A stretch of 64,000 nt of DNA from Dioscorea cayenensis subsp. rotundata (lineage: Eukaryota > Streptophyta > Magnoliopsida > Dioscoreales > Dioscoreaceae): contig NC_052480.1 of the NCBI RefSeq assembly GCF_009730915.1, positions 4,960,001 through 5,024,000 of the forward strand, written 5' to 3'. Every line of letters begins with the position of its first letter. The stretch's first letter is position 1. The position numbers were made by a program, and so were the translations under genes. The notes under the pieces were generated by a model. The model saw only the letters and a list, made by a program, of their open reading frames with translations. It was not told the DNA's origin and searched no databases. This document shows, in pieces, positions 57,780 through 64,000 of this stretch.

Positions 57780-58369
57780 ATCTAATCTAATATTGACCGT
57801 CCGATTAAGACCCCCAAATGACATCGATAGCAGCATTTAAATCTCGGGATATGCACTCCACCGAGGATAAGCTCATCCCTGTCTCTTTCTCTGCTTCTCT
57901 TCATAAGCCCTTTCAAAATCTCTCTTTCTCTCGATCCCTCGGCCGCCGGCGATCCTCCGATCGCCTTCGTTGCCTCCGCCTCTGTGCCACGCGCTTCCCG
58001 GTATATATGCTGTTCTTTTTCTATTGGTTTCTTCCATGTTTTACTGCTTTCTTCTCCTGGTATTCTATCATTCTCTTTGTTCTTCTGAAAAAGAAAATTA
58101 TATTTTGAAAATGAGAGTTTTTTTGGATACTCTAATGTGAGATTTTTGTTTTGTTTCTCTCTTTGTTAACTGTGGTATAGGTTTGGTTGGTTTTCTTTGG
58201 GGACTTCTTTGTGTGGTGATTGAAGGGGTGAGTGGAATGATTGTTATGGTTTCTGGTTTTCTGAATTTGAGACATTTTTTGGTGGATTTGAGGTGGGGAA
58301 AGGAGTAATTTTGGTTTCGTTTTGAGCTTTAGTGTTGATTGATAACAAGTTGTGATCTTTTGATTTTTC

Positions 58370-58405
<36 letters not shown>

Positions 58406-58880
58406 CTCTTGTGCGTTTGTTGATGTGTTGTGTTTTTAGGGAGTGATCTATGGCTTATGTTGGTTATTTTTGTTGGTTTATTGGAGATCGAAGCGTAGAG
58501 TAGAATGGTTATCTTGTTTTCTACTTTCCTGGGCATTAGGCTGTTAAAGAAATGCTCCCTTCTTCTATGAGTTTGATTGATGATTGATGAAAAGTTGCTA
58601 TCTTTTGATTATATATATATAAATACTTTTGTGTGTTTGTTGATGTGCTGTGTTTTATGGAGTGATCCATGGCTTCTGTTGGTTGTTTTATTGGTTCATT
58701 GAAAATTGAAGCGTAGAGTAGAATGGATATCTTGTTTTCTACTTTCCTGGATATTATGCAGTAAAAAAAGTGTTCCTGCTTTTGGTTTTTTTTTTTCTAT
58801 GAGTATAATTGATGATTGATGACAAGTTGTGATCTTTTGATTATATATATATATATATATATATACTTTTGTGATTTTAG
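57780..58880 (+). other. 5' exon and triplicated intron 1 of the GARS gene
   Basis: A GC-rich exon-like block ends at a donor CCCG|GTATAT (58000/58001) and the acceptor GATTTTAG ends at 58880. An ATG at 57818 opens a 61-codon frame in this exon that would read across the splice and stop about 24 codons later in a different frame from the GARS start. If transcribed it would be an upstream ORF overlapping the main ATG; its context (C at -3) is weak. The intron holds two extra copies of the exon 2 start (see findings). Confidence 0.5.
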
Positions 58881-59000
58881 GGAGTGATAGATGGCTTGTG
58901 TTGGTTGTCATGTTGGGGGTTCATTGAGCTTCTTGGGAAGCCGAGCTGGTAGAAAATTGGCTGGGAATCCTTTCTGTTGTGGTGGTTCAAATTCTTTGGT
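58331..59000 (+). repeat. Triplicated ~220-bp unit covering the GARS exon start
   Basis: The unit (GATTGATAACAAGTTGTGAT, TTTTGATT, a TA microsatellite, ACTTTTGTGTGTTTGTTGAT, then GGAGTGATNNATGGCTT and TGTTGGTTG) occurs three times. The ATGs in register lie at 58450, 58669 and 58891, periods of 219 and 222 bp. Copies 1 and 2 are more alike over GAAGCGTAGAGTAGAATGG and TTTTCTACTTTCCTGG than either is to copy 3. Only copy 3 leads into the GARS coding frame. Confidence 0.85.
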
Positions 59001-61755
59001 TTCTTTTGTGGGTCACTCGTCATGGAAGAGTTTTGCATCGGTTTGTGTTGTGAAGCCTTTTATATGTACTCGATCAGAATTCATTGTCAGTGCTTCTAAG
59101 AGATCTGGTGCAAATTCGGATAAATTCAGCTACTTGAGCAACGCAAATGGCAGCTTGAAGGTTTCTGGTGAGAAATTGTATACTTCATTGAAATGTTTTA
59201 TTGGTTATGTATTCTAGTCTTATTAATTTTACTCAACAAATTACTATTAATAATTCATAGGCGATTTAGCTTATGCATTTCTAGTTGTATGGTTTTTGTG
59301 GAGGTGGTGGCGGTGAAAATCACAAAATTTTCACTTTTGTTTGTGAAATTTAGAGACCAGAAACCATTTGACATGTTTTATTATGCAGAAGATAGAGTGG
59401 TGGTGCTTGTCATTGGTGGTGGTGGAAGGGAGCATGCACTTTGCTATGCCCTGCAGCGATCTCCATCCTGTGATGCAGTCTTTTGCGCCCCTGGTAATGC
59501 TGGGATTGCTCAGTCTGGTAATGCAACTTGCATATCAGACCTAGACATTTCTGACAGCCAAGCTGTGATCTCCTTTTGTCATAAGTGGGGAGTTGGACTA
59601 GTGGTTATTGGCCCAGAAGCTCCCCTGGTTGCTGGTCTTGCAAATGACCTTTTTAAGGCTGGAATCCCAACATTTGGCCCTTCGTCAGAGGCTGCAGTGT
59701 TAGAGGGATCAAAGGATTTTATGAAGAAGTTGTGTGACAAATATGACATTCCTACTGCAAAGGTTTGCTTACTCCTTCACCAGTTATGGTCATTCATACA
59801 TGAAGTAACATTTGAATAGCTGAGTGTTGAGACTAATTACTTTCAAAGTGAGGGCTTGGAAGTTTGCTTGTGATGTGATTTGCTTTAACCATTGGTGGTC
59901 ATTGGAATATGCAAGTCAAAAGAAATTATGGACAAATTTGAGTTGTCACTATTGCGAGCAAGTGCATCTCTTATGATCTAGTTTATTTTCACTACTTAAT
60001 ATCCTAATATATAAGCTGTGAATAGTTGAGAAGTGAAAGAAACTTTGAAAAGATTTTAAACATGACTATCACTATTCTGGTCCAACTATGAGTGATTTGG
60101 TTTGATTGCTGCTAGTTTTCTGATTTGAGAATGAAGCATCATGGTTTTTAGCCCTAGAAGAGCATGCTTATAATTGTTCTTATGATGTTAATGAAATCTG
60201 GGCTTCCTTATGAATTTAGGCTTTAATTATGCGCTTACTCTATATTTTGATAATTGATAATTTTCTTGAATTATATGCCTTATCATAATTTTATCATGGT
60301 TCATGCTTTTTTCCCCTGCATATTTAAATTAAAAAAAAAGGGCAAGAAAGGTAAATTCTTCACCACCATGGTAACTCAATTGATGTGTCTACTGCTTTGC
60401 ATCCATAATTTTTTATTATTCATTGGTATTATTTTGGCAGTACCAAACTTTCACAGACCCATCCAATGCAAAAGAATACGTGAGGCAGCAAGGAGCACCG
60501 ATTGTTGTCAAGGCTGATGGTTTGGCTGCTGGAAAAGGAGTCATTGTTGCTATGACTGTAGAAGAGGCATTTGAAGCCATAGATTCTATGCTTGTGAGTG
60601 GTGCTTTTGGTTCGGCAGGTTCCCGCGTCATCATTGAAGAATTCCTTGAAGGAGAAGAAGCTTCTTTCTTTGCCATAGTCGATGGTGAAACAGCCCTACC
60701 TCTTGAATCAGCACAGGACCATAAAAGAGTTGGTGATGGAGATACCGGTCCAAACACTGGTGGAATGGGGGCATATTCCCCAGCACCAGTGTTAACTAAA
60801 GAGCTCCAATCTGTGGTCATGGAATCAATTATCTACCCAACAGTGAAAGGGATGGCTGCCGAGGGTTGTAAATTTGTTGGTGTATTATATGCTGGGCTTA
60901 TGATTGAGAAGAAAACTGGGTTGCCTAAGCTCATTGAGTACAATGTGCGGTTTGGAGATCCTGAATGCCAGGTTAGCTACCGATAATTCCTTGCATGCAT
61001 GCATTTTACAACTTTAAATATAATTTTCTTTTGTTTTTTTACTTGTCAAAGGCAAGCCATCCTTTGTATGATATCCATTAATCTTAATATAGGAAACAGC
61101 TCTATATATTTAACAGATTGAACCATACTCAAAGACATTACTTATCATAATACCGCAAACCTTTCATGGGGTCCATGGGACAGAAATTTTTCCATCAAAT
61201 TTAATAACTTGGTCACATTCTTGTCCATGGATTACTTATTGCAATTTGCAAGCTTGTGAATTAATTTAGCACTCTGATGTGTTCTAAAAGAATTCCTGGC
61301 AGTATTTGGAGATTAGCATCTCAATGTTGAATTTAAAATGCAGGTGCTGATGATGCGGTTGGAGTCTGATTTGGCACAAGTTCTTCTTGCTGCTTGTAGA
61401 GGTGAACTAGACAACGTCTCGCTTAACTGGTCACCCGGATCAGCCATGGTTGTTGTGATGGCGAGTAAGGGCTACCCCGGGTCTTATAAGAAGGGAACTG
61501 TGATAAAAAACCTCGAAGAGGCTGAACTTTGTTGCTCCAATGGTCAAGATTTTCCATGCCGGAACAGCACTGGACTCCGATAGTAACTTCATTGCAACCG
61601 GGGGTCGGGTCCTCGGGGTTACAGCGAAGGGAAAGGATTTAGCAGAAGCAAGAAGTAAAGCCTATGATGCTGTTGGAGCAATCAGCTGGCCTGAAGGGTT
61701 CTTCCGGCAAGATATCGGTTGGAGAGCGCTTCCTGAGCGACAATCCTCGAGGTAA
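58891..61755 (+). CDS. GARS: Phosphoribosylamine-glycine ligase (GARS), plastid-type, with a one-base frameshift
   Basis: The enzyme joins glycine to phosphoribosylamine with ATP, step two of purine synthesis, in plastids. Exons are 58891-59167, 59389-59762, 60441-60971 and 61344 onward. Residues 1-92 are a Ser/Arg/Cys-rich transit peptide. [12 protein letters not shown] (98-109) opens the N domain, [12 protein letters not shown] (about 239-250) marks the ATP-grasp nucleotide site, and RFGDPECQ (387-394) is the GARS signature. In the last exon the frame breaks at about 61525-61531: after NLEEAEL the family sequence continues only in the next frame ([15 protein letters not shown] to [13 protein letters not shown] 61753-61755), implying one extra base, probably a T in CTTTG. 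Read literally, the protein stops at 61583 (473 residues) without its C-terminal region. Sequencing error or a null allele are both possible; everything else is well conserved. Confidence 0.9.
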
Positions 61756-62035
61756 GCAACCATGGGGCTTACTAAATATCGGAAAGTTTATGTGGAAATT
61801 ATATCGCCTAATGGAGAGGTCGGCGATAAAAGTTTTTTTGCTTCAAAAATAAAAGATGATAAGGTGCAACAGGTTACACAAAATGCACACATTGCTGAGT
61901 TTGATGGCATTGAGTTGGAGTTGCAAATAAGTCAAAGAGTAATTGACTACCTTAGTGTTTGCAATCCAAATAGCCTTACAAGCTTCATCAATTGCATCTT
62001 AAGTTTTTGTTTTACAAGTGATAAACAGGGTTGAT
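61756..62035 (+). other. Unexplained 90-codon open frame directly after GARS
   Basis: In the same frame as the true GARS C-terminus, only the TAA at 61753-61755 separates it from a frame starting at an ATG at 61762 and running to about 62034. The product (MGLTKYRKVYVEIISPNGEV, later HIAEFDGIELELQIS) has balanced, protein-like composition, but I recognise no family. The sequence CGAGGTAAGC over the GARS stop is also a fair splice donor. It may simply be GARS 3' UTR that is open by chance. Confidence 0.35.
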
Positions 62036-62086
62036 GTTTATCAATGTGATAAATAGTACAATTCTTGGTGAATTCTAAAGGTTTTT

Positions 62087-62118
<32 letters not shown>

Positions 62119-63365
62119 ATACACCGGTTTCTTAGGAGATAAGAGCTCTAAATTAACACAGATGAGGTACTAAAAGTTTTATAATGTTGTGCACTCAAAA
62201 TAATTTGTTTAAATGATTTAAGTTTCCATCATTTGGATTAATTCTTTTACTCAAAGATACTTGTATCAAAACATGTTATGATAGAGGACAAGCAAAACTT
62301 TCATTTGAGGTATAACAAGTAATGATATGGGGAAATTTTTTTAGGTACATAACAAAGAAAGAAAATTGCTTGCATTGCTAATATGCCCTCCCAAGAGACA
62401 TATTTGTGTGTATATATATATATATATAAGATTAACTCATAAACTTAATAAAAAAATAGAATTTTTTTTTGTTTTCTATACAAATTTTTAATTAATTTTT
62501 TGTCAGCACACTGCACATATATAAACTAAATAAATAAATAAATAAAATTTTTGAAAAAGATATATAATACAAACAAATATAGATTTTACAAAAAATATAT
62601 TGTTATTTTCTCAGTTCTTTACAAGCTAAACTCTTAAAAATAGGATATTATTTATCACCTTTAATTATTTTTCATAAATATTTTGCAATCTATTTTTGAA
62701 AATTTTTTTCTTGTCATGAATATATTTGGATGTTTTAATTTAAATTAAAATTATTTTTTTTTATAAATATTTATGGTGAGAGAGTTGAATCCTCAATTTT
62801 TCACTTGGAGATAAATAAATAAATTTTTTTTAATAGATAAGAACAAATCACGGAACCTCAATTATCCGGGAGAAGAAAATTTAACCCTTCACTATCCAAA
62901 AATCAACTACTAATCTTCTATTGCAGTGGTGATTAAAATAAGTACTCACTCAGTTATTGTAGAGTAAATTACTATAAATATTTTCTTTAAATTTATCTCT
63001 ATACAATTTTTATAACCTGTATTATATATATTAAAAAAAAGGTTATAAGACATGTGTTGAACAATAATAAACATGTTGACACTTGATCAATGATACATCC
63101 CATGTCTGCATTCCTTGCTAGAAGTCAAAGAACCCTCTGTGACCTTTTGATTCATTCACCTGTCCTCCTATGCCTGTGGACCATTGTTTTTCCACACAAA
63201 ACTTTGATGTGAAAATGACACCAATATCACACAGATCTACATCATTTCAGTAAAAAAAACATACACTTTATTTGATGCAAAAACCATTAAAAAAAAAAAA
63301 GAACTCCAAAGTTCAGCAAAGTTCAGCAAAGTTCATACACAGATAACAACAATTAAGAAAAATTT
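62036..63365. other. Convergent 3' flanks of GARS and the last gene
   Basis: AT-rich DNA with T-rich runs (62080-62120), TA runs near 62412-62427, and a triple AGTTCAGCAA at about 63311-63333 in what is probably the 3' UTR of the minus-strand gene. No other gene is seen. Confidence 0.5.
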
Positions 63366-63829
63366 TTAAAACTTAAGAAAACTCTTACAAGCCTTGAAAA
63401 ACCTCCTACCACCCTTTCTCTTTGAACAACTCTTTGTCTCTTGTTGTTGTTGTTGTTGTTGTTGTTCTTCATCATCTTCATGAACCATGAGTCCATCACC
63501 AATGTCATGAAATCTCCAGTAACACTCTGCAACTGAAGATGGTCTTCTCATGGAGAAAGCTCTCTTAACAACATCTTGCAATGAAGTACCTTTTTCTGAA
63601 GACCTGAACCTTTGTGAAACTGATGATCTGTTTCTTCTAAGTATATCTCCAAATTGCTCACCATTAACAGTACTGTCTTCATCTTCTTCCTCTTCCATGA
63701 TCTTTAATTGGCCATGTTGGTTGAAGTTGTTCTCATGGATGAGTTCTGACAAGTCCATAGACTTTGGTTTGGGAGATGTGAAGTTGGTGGTGTTGTTGGG
63801 TTTCATTGTCATCTTTGAGTAGTTGCTCA

Positions 63830-63864
<35 letters not shown>

Positions 63865-63869
63865 TCCAT
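63366..63869 (-). CDS. Uncharacterised small plant protein with poly-Asn and poly-Gln tracts
   Basis: A single uninterrupted exon encodes 167 residues. It starts MEN with a run of 11-12 Asn (an AAC/GTT microsatellite), then a polar stretch, an acidic run EEEEDED, and a conserved-looking core SLQDVVKRAFSMRRPSSVAECYWR. A Gln run of nine residues (CAA repeats) follows, and the protein ends with a basic-hydrophobic GGRRFFKACKSFLKF. I recall small plant proteins of unknown function with the same core and FKAC ending, but no name or role. There is no signal peptide or membrane segment; the basic ends could suit nuclear or membrane-surface binding. An internal Met follows the Asn run (MSNYSK), so the true start may be there. 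The plus-strand ORFs overlapping it are shadows. Confidence 0.85.
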
Positions 63870-64000
63870 TAATGAAGTGGTGAAGATATATAATAGATCT
63901 GGTTTGGGGGGAGTGAAATGAGAAGAGGGAATTGTTTGTTTTTTGTGGAGCTTGAAAATGAAAGAACAAAAGAAGGATGGGAAGAGATGAGTTGGTTGAA

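Noticed and set aside
63550..63822. 90-codon plus-strand ORF at the end of the window
   Set aside because: It lies opposite the Asn/Gln-tract protein gene and reflects its codon bias.

Overview
This window looks like nuclear DNA of a flowering plant. Genes are split by GT-AG introns, intergenic DNA is very AT-rich and full of simple repeats and non-autonomous transposons, and the protein families are plant ones (a plastid-targeted purine enzyme, an NPF transporter, an MES methylesterase, plant-type UPF3). I cannot fix the species. A non-grass monocot such as yam is only a guess. A run of exactly 1,000 N (26357-27356) shows it is a scaffolded draft assembly.

Seven protein-coding loci can be supported. 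(1) 11825-13995 +, a CUE-like/DUF1771/Smr protein, 4 coding exons plus a 5' UTR exon. (2) 15218-19212 +, a short-chain dehydrogenase of the NADPH-dependent pterin aldehyde reductase type, 5 exons. (3) 33259-35631 +, an NPF4-type transporter or transceptor, 5 exons. (4) 39787-47716 +, the nonsense-mediated decay factor UPF3, 11 exons. (5) 50425-53488 -, an MES11-15-group methylesterase, 5 exons. (6) 58891-61755 +, glycinamide ribonucleotide synthetase (GARS) of purine synthesis, with a one-base frameshift in its last exon. (7) 63366-63869 -, a small plant protein of unknown function with Asn and Gln tracts. A short orphan gene (24014-24298 -) and a broken copy of it lie in a local duplication. 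The genes do not form a pathway or operon; two touch one-carbon and purine metabolism (pterin aldehyde reductase, GARS), which may be coincidence.

Layout: 1-1600 holds low-complexity DNA and an unidentified coding-like remnant. 1670-4560 holds two adjacent tandem-repeat arrays (about 78 bp and about 135-220 bp units) that run into a sequence resembling a retrotransposon end. 7150-9280 is a decayed RTE-type LINE split by a 592-bp hAT element with a perfect 8-bp target duplication; a second hAT-like element follows at 9457-10037. 10760-19212 holds genes 1 and 2. 19213-33100 is gene-poor and contains the local duplication, several small transposon insertions and the gap. 33259-53488 holds genes 3-5, 54257-54491 is a 5'-truncated LINE tail, and 57800-63869 holds genes 6 and 7.

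A theme not explained by ordinary annotation is the number of recent short tandem duplications (about 95-116 bp, and a triplicated 220-bp unit), several of which copied splice acceptors or exon starts in GARS and MES. All coordinates and exon joins come from reading the sequence by eye; no database search was run.
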